The notes: generated by a model from the sequence alone, not told the origin. A DNA stretch of 64,000 nt from Hydrogenovibrio marinus (GCF_013340845.1 NZ_AP020335.1:930001-994000); one strand, 5' to 3'; numbered from the stretch's first letter, positions 1 through 8,738 are shown. Numbers and translations: made by a program.

Positions 1-1
1 G

Positions 2-469
2 AATCTTCTGGAAGAGAAAGTCTCCATTAAAGACTTGAGAACGATTTTGGAAACTTTGACAGAAAGTGCAGCTAAAATTCAAGATCCTAGTTTGCTAACG
101 ATTCAAGTGCGATCTGCATTGGGACGTTCGATTATTCAAAACCTTGTAGGTCCTGAGGGCGAGTTGAAAGTCATTACACTGGATCCGAGTTTGGAACAAT
201 TGTTGCTACAGGCATCTCAGGGTTCTCCAGAAGGACAGTTAGCGATTGAACCTGGCTTGGCTGAAAGATTGCATAATACTCTAAAAGAAGAGTCACAAAA
301 GGTCGAGATGGAAGGCCAAGCAGCCGTGCTACTGGTCGCACCGCAAATACGAGCGCAGTTGGCTAGGTTGTTTAAGTTTAGCTTGCCTAGCTTAAATATT
401 TTGGCATATTCCGAAGTGCCGGAAAACCGTCAGATTAGCGTGGTTGCAAATGTGGGGCAAGGAGGCTAG
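2..469 (+). CDS. flhA: Flagellar biosynthesis protein FlhA, C-terminal fragment
   Basis: The reading frame is open from the first bases of the window, so this is the 3' end of a longer gene. The segment carries the ending typical of FlhA: a VSIRDLRTILETL-like stretch (here VSIKDLRTILETL), then SALGRSIIQ and a run ending in APQIRAQLARLFKFSLPSLNILAYSEVP. FlhA is the integral-membrane core of the flagellar type III export gate, and its C-terminal cytoplasmic domain docks export chaperones and substrates. Only that cytoplasmic end is visible. The stop codon directly abuts the ATG of flhF, as expected for one flagellar operon. Confidence 0.93.
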   Translation, partial: NLLEEKVSIKDLRTILETLTESAAKIQDPSLLTIQVRSALGRSIIQNLVGPEGELKVITLDPSLEQLLLQASQGSPEGQLAIEPGLAERLHNTLKEESQKVEMEGQAAVLLVAPQIRAQLARLFKFSLPSLNILAYSEVPENRQISVVANVGQGG

Positions 470-1639
470 ATGAAGCTTAAACGTTATCTGGGACCAAATA
501 TGCGACAAGTGATGGCGCTGGTTCGTGATGAGCTGGGTGACGATGCTGTCATTATGTCAACGCGAAATACAGATGAGGGCGTTGAAATTGTTGCTGCTAT
601 TGATCCGGAATCGTCAATGAAGCAAGAAGCTCCTTTGCAACAGGGGGCGAGAGCGAGTTTTACTTCGCCTGAGTTGAGTCATCAAAGCGGGCAAGGATTT
701 GGCAAAGAAAACCAAGAAATACAGAAAATGGCAACTGAACTCCAGGCTGTCAAAACCATGTTAAAAGACCAATTGGCAGGGCTAGCTTGGAACCATTCGG
801 AAAAAATGGAACCTGAAAAAGTCAGGTTACTGAAGCGCCTAGTACAACTTGGTATTGGTTGGGATTTAGCACAAGAACTGGTTAGTGGGCTCGAAAGCCT
901 CAATGATAATTCTTGGTCTGAAGTTTTGGTCGAATTGGAAAGACGCATTCCAACTGGTATGGGAGATGTCGTAGACATGGGTGGGGTGGTTGCTCTGGTA
1001 GGACCCACCGGTGTTGGGAAAACCACTACTATCGCAAAAATGGCAAGCCGCTTTGTGATGAGGAACAGTCCTAGCCAATTAGCATTGATTACGACGGATT
1101 GTTATAAAATAGGAGCACAAGCTCAACTTAAGACGTTTGCAGATTTGTTGGGTGTTCCTGTTTATGTCGCTGCTTCAGAAGGCGAGCTGTTAAATTTACT
1201 GGCATCCTTGACCAGTAAAAAATTGATATTGATTGATACAGCGGGTCTAAGCCAAAAAGACTCATTAATTGAACAGCAGCCAACTAAAACAAAAATGGGG
1301 CTGGAGACGATACGAAATTATTTGGTGATGTCTGCAGCAACACAGTTGAGCGTAATGAAGGACATTGTTAGCGCCTTTGGCAAAGTTGGTTTAAAAGGCT
1401 GTATTTTGACAAAGCTGGATGAAGCAACGCAGTTGGGTAATATTTTGACGGTGTTGATTGAACATAAGTTGCCGCCAGTCTATGTGTCTAATGGACAGCG
1501 AGTTCCAGAAGATTTGGAACCAGTAAAAATAAGAGATTTAGTTGATAAAGCCATGGTCTTAGGACAGCAAAAATCAGTAAATGAAGAAGAAGTGGCATTT
1601 CGTTTAGGAATGGGTAAGGATATTTCAGATGCACAATGA
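470..1639 (+). CDS. flhF: Flagellar SRP-like GTPase FlhF
   Basis: This is a 389-residue SRP-type GTPase that helps place polar flagella. The N-terminus (MKLKRYLGPNMRQVMALVRDELG) is the typical FlhF B domain, followed by a variable linker. The G domain starts near residue 175 with the P-loop GPTGVGKTTT, followed by ITTDCYKIGAQAQL, LIDTAGLSQ and a TKLDEA motif. FlhF binds GTP at the inner membrane and works with the neighbouring FlhG ATPase to set flagellar position and number. It follows flhA without a gap and overlaps flhG by 11 bp, so translational coupling is likely. Confidence 0.95.
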   Translation: MKLKRYLGPNMRQVMALVRDELGDDAVIMSTRNTDEGVEIVAAIDPESSMKQEAPLQQGARASFTSPELSHQSGQGFGKENQEIQKMATELQAVKTMLKDQLAGLAWNHSEKMEPEKVRLLKRLVQLGIGWDLAQELVSGLESLNDNSWSEVLVELERRIPTGMGDVVDMGGVVALVGPTGVGKTTTIAKMASRFVMRNSPSQLALITTDCYKIGAQAQLKTFADLLGVPVYVAASEGELLNLLASLTSKKLILIDTAGLSQKDSLIEQQPTKTKMGLETIRNYLVMSAATQLSVMKDIVSAFGKVGLKGCILTKLDEATQLGNILTVLIEHKLPPVYVSNGQRVPEDLEPVKIRDLVDKAMVLGQQKSVNEEEVAFRLGMGKDISDAQ

Positions 1640-2543
1640 TCAAGCAGCGGGCTTAAGAGCCATGCAATCCAGCCAAACCAGCGCTCCGGTAAGTGAAGAG
1701 AGCGCTCCGAAAAAGACTTCGGGAAGACCTCCAAAGCCGGTTAGAGTACTCGCGGTTGCAAGTGGTAAGGGAGGGGTTGGTAAAACGAATGTGTCTGTTA
1801 ACCTATCTGTTTCACTGGCTCAGCTAGGTAATCGCGTCTTATTGATGGATGCGGATATGGGGTTGGCGAATGTCGATATCATGCTGGGTCTGCAAACCAA
1901 ATATAACCTTGCGCATGTGTTGGATGGAGAAAAGACGTTACGTGAAGTAATGGTGGACGCTCCTGGCGGAATTAAAGTGATTCCTGCGGCATCTGGCGTC
2001 AAACGTATGGCTCAATTGTCGACTGCTGAAAATGCGGGGATTATCAACGCATTTTCCGAGATTGACGGTTTCTTAGATATTTTGGTTATTGACACAGCGG
2101 CCGGTATTGCAGATAGCGTGGTAAGCTTTTGTAGAGCATCTCAAGACGTAATTGTGGTTGTAAATGATGAACCGGCGTCTATGACGGATGCTTACGCGTT
2201 GATAAAAGTATTAAGTAAAGAATATAATCTAACAAAGTTCAAGTTACTGGCGAATATGGTTCGCACCGAGAAGCATGGCTTAATGCTTTATGATAAATTC
2301 TCAAAAGTATGTGAACAGTTCTTAGATGTTTACATTGATTATTTAGGAACCGTTCCTTTCGATCATGATTTGAGAGAAGCGATTCAGCGCCAAACACCTG
2401 TAACGATTGCTAAGCCGAATAGTGAATCGGCAAAAGCGTTTAGAAAGATCGCGGCAGAAATAAATAACTGGCCGATACCAACGGGAATTACCGGGTATTT
2501 GCAGTTTTTTGTCGAGCGATTGTTTCAATCGCAAAATAGTTAA
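1629..2543 (+). CDS. flhG: MinD-like ATPase FlhG (FleN), flagellar number regulator
   Basis: This 304-residue ParA/MinD-family ATPase limits flagellar number. The start is supported by the N-terminal DQAAGLR motif, which is characteristic of FleN/FlhG and binds partners. A deviant Walker A (SGKGGVGKTNVSVNLS) begins near residue 44, followed by DADMGLANVD and a Walker B-like LVIDTAAGI. A C-terminal amphipathic stretch is expected to act in membrane binding. The ATG lies inside the end of flhF in another frame. In family members FlhG stimulates the FlhF GTPase and can antagonise the flagellar master regulator. Confidence 0.94.
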   Translation: MHNDQAAGLRAMQSSQTSAPVSEESAPKKTSGRPPKPVRVLAVASGKGGVGKTNVSVNLSVSLAQLGNRVLLMDADMGLANVDIMLGLQTKYNLAHVLDGEKTLREVMVDAPGGIKVIPAASGVKRMAQLSTAENAGIINAFSEIDGFLDILVIDTAAGIADSVVSFCRASQDVIVVVNDEPASMTDAYALIKVLSKEYNLTKFKLLANMVRTEKHGLMLYDKFSKVCEQFLDVYIDYLGTVPFDHDLREAIQRQTPVTIAKPNSESAKAFRKIAAEINNWPIPTGITGYLQFFVERLFQSQNS

Positions 2544-2562
2544 TCAAGGATTGGGTTAATTC

Positions 2563-3285
2563 ATGACAGGCACGCAAATTTATGCAAATATTCAAAAACA
2601 ATCCGGACAACCGATTGATATTGAAGAGTTTTTGCCGCTTGTCAATAGAATTGCTTATCATTTAAAAGGTCGCTTACCTGATAGTGTCATGGTAGATGAC
2701 TTGATTCAGTCAGGTGTGGTTGGATTGATTGAAGCGGCGCAAAAGTTTGATGCGAGTCAAGGCGCCAGCTTTGAAACTTATGCTGGAATTAGAATCCGTG
2801 GGGCGATGTTAGATGAAATTCGCCGCGGAGATTGGACACCGAGGTCTGTTTACCGTAAGTCTCGAGAAGTATCCGATGCGATTGCTAAAATCGAGGCGAA
2901 GCAAGGACGGGAAGCAAAAGACCCTGAAATCGCTGAAGAAATGCAAATCAGTTTAGATGACTATTACCATATTCTTCAGGACACGAATTCAGTACAATTG
3001 CTGTCCATTGATGAGCCCGATCATGATGAGCTTTCTGAAGACAGAATGGTTGGACAAATGAAGTCTCAGTTGGCTGAGATTTCTGAAGAAGGGTTTCATA
3101 AGGCACTGTCGCAAGAAATTGCGAATCTGCCTGAAAAAGAAAAACTGGTGATGGCTCTTTACTATGATGAAGAGTTGAACCTAAAAGAAATCGGTGAAGT
3201 CTTGGACGTAAGCGAATCTCGTGTCAGCCAGATTCACAGTCAAGCGATAAAGCGTCTTAAAGCACGCTTGGATGATTGGATTTAG
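2563..3285 (+). CDS. fliA: RNA polymerase sigma factor FliA (sigma-28)
   Basis: This 240-residue sigma-70 family factor drives late flagellar and chemotaxis genes. Region 2 is visible as LVNRIAYHLKGRLPDSVMVDDLIQSG and GASFETYAGIRIRGAMLDEIRRGDW. Region 4 is the helix-turn-helix near residues 195-235 (LPEKEKLVMALYYDEELNLKEIGEVL, then SESRVSQIHSQAIKRL). The length is normal for FliA. It lies 19 bp after flhG and is followed by cheY, the usual order in polar-flagellate gammaproteobacteria. FliA is probably held by an anti-sigma factor FlgM encoded elsewhere. Confidence 0.96.
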   Translation: MTGTQIYANIQKQSGQPIDIEEFLPLVNRIAYHLKGRLPDSVMVDDLIQSGVVGLIEAAQKFDASQGASFETYAGIRIRGAMLDEIRRGDWTPRSVYRKSREVSDAIAKIEAKQGREAKDPEIAEEMQISLDDYYHILQDTNSVQLLSIDEPDHDELSEDRMVGQMKSQLAEISEEGFHKALSQEIANLPEKEKLVMALYYDEELNLKEIGEVLDVSESRVSQIHSQAIKRLKARLDDWI

Positions 3286-3324
3286 AATTGAAGGAATATC
3301 AGTATTAAACTGAAGGAATAAACG

Positions 3325-3738
3325 ATGCAAATTGATAGAAATATGAACATCTTGGTGGTAGATGATTTTTCTACGATGAGAAGAATTGTTAAAAACCTGC
3401 TGAAAGAACTAGGGTTTAGCAAGTTTGATGAAGCAGACGATGGTGCTAATGCTTGGCCTATGATTCAAACGGGCAAGTACGACTTCATCGTCAGTGACTG
3501 GAACATGCCTCAAATGACTGGTATTGATTTGCTAAGACATGTTCGTGCGGATGCAAAATTAAAGGATACGCCATTCCTGTTGATTACAGCAGAAGCGAAA
3601 AGAAGCCAAATCCTTGAAGCGGCTGAGGCAGGTGTGGATGGTTATATTGTTAAGCCATTTACTGCTGCGACTCTGAACGCGAAAATTCAGAAGATTTTTG
3701 AGCGAGTTGAAGAACGTAAGAAAACCAATGCCGGCTAA
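3325..3738 (+). CDS. cheY: Chemotaxis response regulator CheY
   Basis: This 137-residue single receiver domain carries the acidic pair D13-D14 (VVDDFSTMRRIVKNLL), the phospho-acceptor D58 in FIVSDWNMPQMTG, the conserved Thr in FLLITAEA and the Lys in VKPF. Phosphorylated CheY binds the flagellar switch protein FliM and changes rotation. It directly follows fliA and is closed by a strong terminator, while cheZ and cheA come next. It is more likely to be the motor-binding CheY than the second receiver at 7800-8159, because it sits in the canonical fliA-cheY-cheZ context and keeps the MRRIVKNLL motif. Confidence 0.95.
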   Translation: MQIDRNMNILVVDDFSTMRRIVKNLLKELGFSKFDEADDGANAWPMIQTGKYDFIVSDWNMPQMTGIDLLRHVRADAKLKDTPFLLITAEAKRSQILEAAEAGVDGYIVKPFTAATLNAKIQKIFERVEERKKTNAG

Positions 3739-3761
3739 CGGAAGCTCATAAATATAATATT

Positions 3762-3802
3762 AAAAGCCTTATATAACTTAAGTTATATAAGGCTTTTTTT
3801 TT
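3762..3802 (+). terminator. Rho-independent terminator after cheY
   Basis: A perfect palindrome built on AAAAGCCTTATATAACTT and its complement is followed by a run of eight T. The stem is about 17 bp with almost no loop. It sits between cheY and cheZ, so cheZ and the genes after it need read-through or their own promoter. Confidence 0.85.
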
Positions 3803-3819
3803 AGCAAAGAGGGGAAAAA

Positions 3820-4473
3820 ATGGAAAACATTAGTGTTGCTCAAGTGGAGTCTTTGTTAAAGTCGATTAAAGACAAGAATTATCAAGAAGCCGCATCCATT
3901 ATTGATGACTTGGTGAAGATGAAAAATGAAAGCCTAGTGAATGAAGTTAAAGAATTATCGGCGGGCTTACATAAATCTCTGGAAAGCTTTGGAAATGACA
4001 CAATAATCTTAAAACACACCAAGCATGACTTGCCGGATGCTTCGGAAAGACTGAAATATGTTATTGAAGCCACCGAAGAAGCCAGTAACAAAACACTTGA
4101 AACTGCAGAATCGGTGTTGGAGAAACTTGAATCGTTGGAGTCCAAAATCACTGATGAATCCATTCTAGCAGCCTTGTCCACCGTACAAACACAAATGACA
4201 GATATTATGGTTGCCCAGTCTTTCCAGGATTTAACAGGGCAAGTGCTGAATCGCATAGTTGATTTAGTGACCAGCTTGGAAAAAAACCTGAATGAGCTTA
4301 TTCTCAATGCAGGCGTTGATTTGGATAGCGTTACTGGGTTAGAAACGTCCGATGAGCAACGCCATGCCGATGAAATGAAGGGAATTGGCCCTAACGTTAC
4401 TAAGTCCAGTAAGAAAGATTCAGTTTCTTCTCAGGATGATGTGGATGACCTTCTAGGTGATCTGGGGTTGTAA
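3820..4473 (+). CDS. cheZ: CheY-P phosphatase CheZ
   Basis: This 217-residue, mostly helical protein has the CheZ catalytic helix near residues 125-150 (IMVAQSFQDLTGQVLNRIV, containing the conserved Asp and Gln that attack CheY-P). The acidic C-terminal tail DDVDDLLGDLGL is the short CheY-binding helix. CheZ dephosphorylates CheY-P and so ends the tumbling or reversal signal. Strong ribosome-binding bases (gaggggaa) lie just before the ATG. It is separated from cheY by a terminator and from cheA by about 95 bp. Confidence 0.93.
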   Translation: MENISVAQVESLLKSIKDKNYQEAASIIDDLVKMKNESLVNEVKELSAGLHKSLESFGNDTIILKHTKHDLPDASERLKYVIEATEEASNKTLETAESVLEKLESLESKITDESILAALSTVQTQMTDIMVAQSFQDLTGQVLNRIVDLVTSLEKNLNELILNAGVDLDSVTGLETSDEQRHADEMKGIGPNVTKSSKKDSVSSQDDVDDLLGDLGL

Positions 4474-4567
4474 TTTGGGCTGGCATGCTCGTTGCTTAAA
4501 GTTTTCTAGATTTAATTATCAGAAAATAAGTCACTATGTTGACAGGCACCTAGACGAGGTATGAATT

Positions 4568-6592
4568 GTGGATGAAGAAATTTTACAGGATTTTTTAATT
4601 GAAGCATCAGAGCTGGTAGAACAGCTGGATGAGCAATTAACCGATCTGGCCAATTCACCAACAGACTCTGATTTACTGAATGCCATTTTTAGAGGCTTTC
4701 ATACCATTAAAGGCGGGGCAGGCTTTTTGGGCGTGACACCTTTGATTGAGGTGTGTCACAGAGCTGAGAACGTCTTTGACAAAATCCGAAATGATGAAGT
4801 TGCTTATGATAATGTTGCTAGTGACGTTATCATGCGTGCTTTCGATGTGATTTCAGACTATATTGAGCAATTGAAAGACGGCGCCCGTGAGCTTGAAGAA
4901 GCAGACGACGGACTACTCGCCGAGTTAGATGCTTTATGGCGTGGCCAAGCTGCTACGGCGTCTCATGAGGAAGAAATTGCCACTCCAGAGGCGGAAGTTG
5001 CCCCGTCACAGCCTGAAGTGAAGCTTCAACTTGCCGAAGGTGTCGATCCTGACGGTGATATTAGTGACGATGAATTTGAAGCATTGCTGAATCAACGCGA
5101 TTCACTTTCTATATCTGCTGATGAAGAACCAGAAGCAACTTCGGCTTCCGGTGTAAAACTTCAATTAGAAGAAGGTCTTGATCCTGATGGGGATATTACC
5201 GATGACGAATTTGAAGCTCTATTGAATCAAAGAGATATGCTTGGTTTAGACGAACCTTCTGCCCCGGCTGAATCGCCACAACCTGCTCCAGCCCCTAAAC
5301 CTGCTGCCGCGCCACAACCTGCTCCAGCCCCTAAACCTGCTGCCGCGCCACAACCTGCTCCAGCCCCTAAACCTGCTGCTAAAGAAGATGATGGTGACAA
5401 GGGTGAGGATAAGCCTTCGAAAGCTGCCGCAGAATCTACCGTTCGTGTTGACACGCGTCGTTTGGACGAGATTATGAACTTGGTGGGGGAGTTGGTGCTT
5501 GTCCGTAACCGTCTTTTGACATTGAAATCTTTAGAAGATGCACAAGAAGAGTTATCGAATGCCGTAGGGAATCTGGATCACGTTACCACGGACCTGCAAA
5601 CATCTGTCATGAAGACACGTATGCAACCGGTTAAAAAAGTATTTGGCCGTTTCCCTCGTGTTGTCAGAGATTTGGCAAGAAAGCTTGGTAAAGAAATAGA
5701 GCTTGAACTGCAAGGGGAAGAGACAGATCTTGATAAAAACCTTGTTGAAGCACTGGCAGATCCATTGGTCCACTTGGTGAGAAACTCCGTTGACCATGGC
5801 ATTGAAATGCCTAGTGATCGTGAAAACGCCAACAAGCCGAGAAAGGGTACGGTCATTCTTGCCGCTGAACAGGAAGGGGATCATATCCTTCTATCGATTA
5901 CCGATGATGGGAAAGGGATGGATCCTGATGTGTTGAGACGCAAAGCCGTCGAAAAAGGTATGATGGATGAAGTTAGTGCAAACCAGTTGGATGATAAGGC
6001 TGCGTTTGAATTAATCATGTCAGCGGGCTTTTCGACAGCTGAAACGATTAGCGATATTTCCGGCCGTGGCGTTGGTATGGATGTTGTAAAAAACATGATT
6101 ACCAAGCTGAACGGTAGTATCGATATCCACTCTGTTTTGGGTAAAGGGACGCAGATTAATATTCGTGTACCTTTGACATTGGCTATCTTACCAACATTGA
6201 TGGTTTCTTTCGGTGAAGACAGTTATGCAATTCCATTAACGAGTGTTCAAGAAATTTTCGATTTTGATTCTGATCAAACGAATAAAATTGATGGTCAGAT
6301 GATGGTTCGCTTACGCGAAAAAAGTATCCCGCTTATTTTCCTTTCGGAATGGCTGTCTCCTGAGTGTGACAAGACCACTTATGACGGAGATAAGGTCATT
6401 ATCGTGTCGATAGGTAATCAGCGTGCAGGATTTGTTGTTGATCAGGTTAATGGTCAGGAAGAAGTGGTAATCAAGCCACTGGGTGTAATGATGAAGCATA
6501 TTGAAGGCTATGCCGGTGCTACCATCACGGGTAATGGAAATATTGCTTTGATTCTGGATTTACCAGGTGTCATTCAACGTTTTCAATATTAA
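4568..6592 (+). CDS. cheA: Chemotaxis histidine kinase CheA
   Basis: This 674-residue kinase phosphorylates CheY and CheB on signals from receptors. The P1 HPt domain carries the phosphorylated His45 in FRGFHTIKGGAGFLG. A long linker (about residues 130-290) replaces a recognisable P2 domain and contains two acidic repeat blocks plus a Pro-Ala-Lys tract. P3 starts at TRRLDEIMNLVGELV, the P4 ATPase shows HLVRNSVDHGIE, DDGKGMD and GRGVGMDVV, and P5 is the CheW-like C-terminus. The start is GTG, because the nearby ATG at 4561 meets a stop after four codons. It is followed by cheW 12 bp downstream. Confidence 0.96.
   Translation: MDEEILQDFLIEASELVEQLDEQLTDLANSPTDSDLLNAIFRGFHTIKGGAGFLGVTPLIEVCHRAENVFDKIRNDEVAYDNVASDVIMRAFDVISDYIEQLKDGARELEEADDGLLAELDALWRGQAATASHEEEIATPEAEVAPSQPEVKLQLAEGVDPDGDISDDEFEALLNQRDSLSISADEEPEATSASGVKLQLEEGLDPDGDITDDEFEALLNQRDMLGLDEPSAPAESPQPAPAPKPAAAPQPAPAPKPAAAPQPAPAPKPAAKEDDGDKGEDKPSKAAAESTVRVDTRRLDEIMNLVGELVLVRNRLLTLKSLEDAQEELSNAVGNLDHVTTDLQTSVMKTRMQPVKKVFGRFPRVVRDLARKLGKEIELELQGEETDLDKNLVEALADPLVHLVRNSVDHGIEMPSDRENANKPRKGTVILAAEQEGDHILLSITDDGKGMDPDVLRRKAVEKGMMDEVSANQLDDKAAFELIMSAGFSTAETISDISGRGVGMDVVKNMITKLNGSIDIHSVLGKGTQINIRVPLTLAILPTLMVSFGEDSYAIPLTSVQEIFDFDSDQTNKIDGQMMVRLREKSIPLIFLSEWLSPECDKTTYDGDKVIIVSIGNQRAGFVVDQVNGQEEVVIKPLGVMMKHIEGYAGATITGNGNIALILDLPGVIQRFQY
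5276..5383 (+). repeat. Three 36-bp tandem repeats in the cheA linker
   Basis: Three consecutive 36-bp units (5276-5311, 5312-5347, 5348-5383) each encode the 12-residue block PQPAPAPKPAAA, with the last unit ending slightly differently. The first two are identical in bases, so the array arose recently or is kept uniform by slippage or recombination. The length is a multiple of three, so copy-number change would keep CheA in frame and only alter linker length between P1 and P3. Confidence 0.9.
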
Positions 6593-6604
6593 GGAAGGAT
6601 ACAC

Positions 6605-7105
6605 ATGGCTTTAGTAGCAGCAAACAAAAACAAAGACTTTGATCTAACGCTTATGAGCGAAGAAGATCAGGAAAAGTATTCTGGTCCAAGCATTCGTTGT
6701 GTGTTATTTGAATTGGATTCCGAGATTTACGGCATCAATGTTAAAAAAATCCGTGAAGTATTGAGGGTTGGCTCAATCCGTAAAGTTGAGGGGTCTGGCT
6801 ACAATGTTCTAGGTGTTATCAATGTTCGTGGTGTCATTGTTACCGTAGTGGACACTCGTCTATCCTATGGCATTTCTCCTAAGGCAATTGATGACCTTTC
6901 CAGAATCATTATTGTTGAACTTGATGACGATAATATAGTGGGTATGTTGGTTGACTGTGTTTTGGAAGTAAAAGATATCCCTGAAAAACAATTTGAGTCG
7001 ATGTCAGCTACCAAAGAGGGCGCTTCGAGATACCTTCAGGGTATCGCGCACTTTAACGGAAATGTTATTATTCTGGTGGACGTTGACAGCATGTTTAAGG
7101 TTTAA
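6605..7105 (+). CDS. cheW: Chemotaxis coupling protein CheW
   Basis: This 166-residue CheW-like protein links chemoreceptors to CheA. Family signatures are IRCVLFELDSEIYGINVKKIREVLR, a VLGVINVRGVIVTVVD segment and a C-terminal NGNVIILVDVDSMF. It follows cheA by 12 bp in the same direction. Its 3' end overlaps by 11 bp the convergent FlhB-like gene on the other strand. A second CheW homologue is at 8208-8738. Confidence 0.94.
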   Translation: MALVAANKNKDFDLTLMSEEDQEKYSGPSIRCVLFELDSEIYGINVKKIREVLRVGSIRKVEGSGYNVLGVINVRGVIVTVVDTRLSYGISPKAIDDLSRIIIVELDDDNIVGMLVDCVLEVKDIPEKQFESMSATKEGASRYLQGIAHFNGNVIILVDVDSMFKV

Positions 7106-7376
7106 GTTCTGGTTGTTTGCCGGAAATTTGATAGGCAAAAATCAAAACTTGAACCACTGCTTCATAAAGCGATTCTGGAATTTCACTATCTAGCTCTACC
7201 TGAGACAGTAGAGCAGCCAAATTTTCATCCGAAGTGATAGGGATATCGTTTTCCTTGGCTATCTGGATGATTGCTTCAGCAACATATCCATAGCCTTTTG
7301 CAGACACCGTTGGCGCTCCCTTACCATCATACTCAAGCGAAATAGCAACAGACTTGTCTAGCGTGACTTTTTCCAA
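7095..7376 (-). CDS. FlhB C-terminal-domain-like protein (FhlB/YlqH type)
   Basis: This 93-residue protein resembles only the cytoplasmic C-terminal domain of the flagellar export switch FlhB. It has AISLEYDGKGAPTVSAKG, then a VAEAIIQIAKENDIPI stretch and LLSQVELDSEIPESLYEAVVQVLIF. The autocleavage motif NPTH of true FlhB is absent, which is normal for these stand-alone paralogues. Family members can partly substitute for the cleaved FlhB domain in substrate switching. It is convergent with cheW and downstream of the STAS/receiver/CheW group on the minus strand, with FliK further upstream, which fits a role in hook-length or export-specificity control (inferred). Confidence 0.8.
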   Translation of the reverse strand: MEKVTLDKSVAISLEYDGKGAPTVSAKGYGYVAEAIIQIAKENDIPITSDENLAALLSQVELDSEIPESLYEAVVQVLIFAYQISGKQPELKP

Positions 7377-7423
7377 AACAGCGTTTCCTTTTGGTGGTTT
7401 GAAAAGGTGTGCTTGGTGAATGA

Positions 7424-7449
7424 TGCCGCTATAGAGATCTATAGCGGCA
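7424..7449. other. Perfect 12-bp inverted repeat
   Basis: The arm TGCCGCTATAGA is repeated in inverted orientation two bases later. The hairpin lies between the STAS gene and the FlhB-like gene. It has no T run on the minus strand, so it is not a typical intrinsic terminator for those genes; mRNA processing or partial attenuation is possible. Confidence 0.6.
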
Positions 7450-7483
7450 ATAATTTAATTTCTGATAGAGACCCGAGAGGGGT

Positions 7484-7762
7484 TTAGGAAAGCATTAATT
7501 TTTCGCTCAAGCCAAGTTTGCTTGCGCTAGTGGTCAATTGTTCTGAAGGGGTTGTCCACTGGATTGTCTTATCATTTGCTTGCGCGCTTTTAATCAGTGC
7601 AAGCAATAATTGCAAACCTGAGGTGTCAATGGTTTCAACTTTTGAACCTTCCAAATTAAAAGTTTCAGCATCGGACTGAAAGGCCAGTCTTAAATCACCA
7701 AGCTGACCTTCAATGTGGTGAATCGTCAGACTTTCTGGAAGAGTGATAGTAGTTTCGCTCAT
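7484..7762 (-). CDS. STAS-domain protein (anti-anti-sigma-like)
   Basis: This 92-residue STAS domain has the conserved phosphorylatable Ser region in VETIDTSGLQLLLALIKSA, which matches the D-S/T-S-G motif of SpoIIAA-type proteins. It sits directly beside a CheY-like receiver and a CheW on the same strand. STAS proteins in chemotaxis clusters are often part of phosphorelay or partner-switch modules, but no cognate kinase is visible here, so its partner is unknown. Confidence 0.85.
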   Translation of the reverse strand: MSETTITLPESLTIHHIEGQLGDLRLAFQSDAETFNLEGSKVETIDTSGLQLLLALIKSAQANDKTIQWTTPSEQLTTSASKLGLSEKLMLS

Positions 7763-7799
7763 GACGTTCTTCTCCAGTTCTGAAAAAAAGGTGATACGC

Positions 7800-8159
7800 T
7801 TATAGAACGCGTGTAATAACTGACAGTAGTTTTTCTGGACTGAAAGGCTTAACGATCCAACCAGTTGCTCCCGCTTCCTTACCTTTTTGTTTCATATCGC
7901 CAGAGGATTCCGTAGTCAAACACAGAATAGGCGTAAACTTGTAGTTTGGTAAAACTCTCAACGCTTGGATAAGCTCGATTCCATTCATGTTCGGCATATT
8001 GATATCCGTAACAATCAGATCGAATTGTTCGCGTTTCGCAATATCGAGTGCCATAGCGCCATCTTCAGCTTCCGTGACATCATGGCCAGCAGATTTTAGA
8101 GACATGCTCACCATTTGACGCATTGATTTAGAATCATCTACTGCGAGAATTTTAGACAT
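7800..8159 (-). CDS. CheY-like single-domain response regulator
   Basis: This 119-residue receiver has the acidic pair at residues 8-9 (ILAVDDSKSMRQMV), phospho-acceptor D52 in LIVTDINMPNMNG, the Thr in LCLTTESS and the Lys in WIVKPF. It is of the type found beside chemosensory STAS/CheW genes and may act as a phosphate sink or a partner for a dedicated output rather than on the motor. It lies in a minus-strand group: CheW (8208-8738), this gene, STAS, FlhB-like. Confidence 0.92.
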   Translation of the reverse strand: MSKILAVDDSKSMRQMVSMSLKSAGHDVTEAEDGAMALDIAKREQFDLIVTDINMPNMNGIELIQALRVLPNYKFTPILCLTTESSGDMKQKGKEAGATGWIVKPFSPEKLLSVITRVL

Positions 8160-8207
8160 TGTTTTCCTCTCAAAAAATTTTTTAGATTATTAAGAATAAT
8201 TATAACG

Positions 8208-8738
8208 TTATTCTTCAATACGCAAGTTTTTTTTAATAGCTGCCAATACCCCTTGTGTGATCAACTGATCAACATTCAGGACGATAACCATTTTTTCGGC
8301 AACAGTCGCCAGTCCTTTCACATAATCTGAATGAATGGAACCATTGATATCCGGTGCGCTTTGAATCGTGTTGCTATCTAGGGTGTGCACATCCGAGACA
8401 CCATCGACAACAATTCCGATAATTTTTTGTGTGCCAGTGTTTTCATCGTTGGATCTAAGGATAATGACAACGGTACTGTCGTCATAAGTGACGTTTGGCA
8501 GGCCGAATCTTACACGAAGATCAATGACAGGAACTACGGCGCCCCTTAGGTTTATGACACCCATGACATAATCTGGAGAGTTCGGAATACCGGTGGTTTT
8601 TTCCCAATCTTTGATTTCTTGGACTCGGAGGATATCGACGCCATATTCCTCTCCACCAAGAACAAAACTCAGGATTTGCTCATCATTTCCATCTGAAGGT
8701 TCATACTGGCTAGAATTATTTTCTTCTTCTGTACTCAT
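8208..8738 (-). CDS. cheW: CheW-like chemotaxis coupling protein
   Basis: This 176-residue CheW homologue shows ILSFVLGGEEYGVDILRVQEIK, then YVMGVINLRGAVVPVIDLRVRFG and VEKM-type C-terminal beta strands. An acidic/Asn-rich N-terminal tail of about 20 residues precedes the domain. It is the second CheW in 2.1 kb, and the two are only modestly similar. Duplicate couplers suggest either two receptor array types or partial redundancy. Confidence 0.93.
   Translation of the reverse strand: MSTEEENNSSQYEPSDGNDEQILSFVLGGEEYGVDILRVQEIKDWEKTTGIPNSPDYVMGVINLRGAVVPVIDLRVRFGLPNVTYDDSTVVIILRSNDENTGTQKIIGIVVDGVSDVHTLDSNTIQSAPDINGSIHSDYVKGLATVAEKMVIVLNVDQLITQGVLAAIKKNLRIEE

Noticed and set aside
4497-4530. 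Sigma-28 promoter before cheA
   Set aside because: TAAAGTTT matches the -35, but no sequence close to GCCGATAA is present at the right distance.
5227-5454. Minus-strand Gly/Ala-rich frame opposite cheA
   Set aside because: It is the shadow of the Pro/Ala repeat codons of cheA on the other strand.
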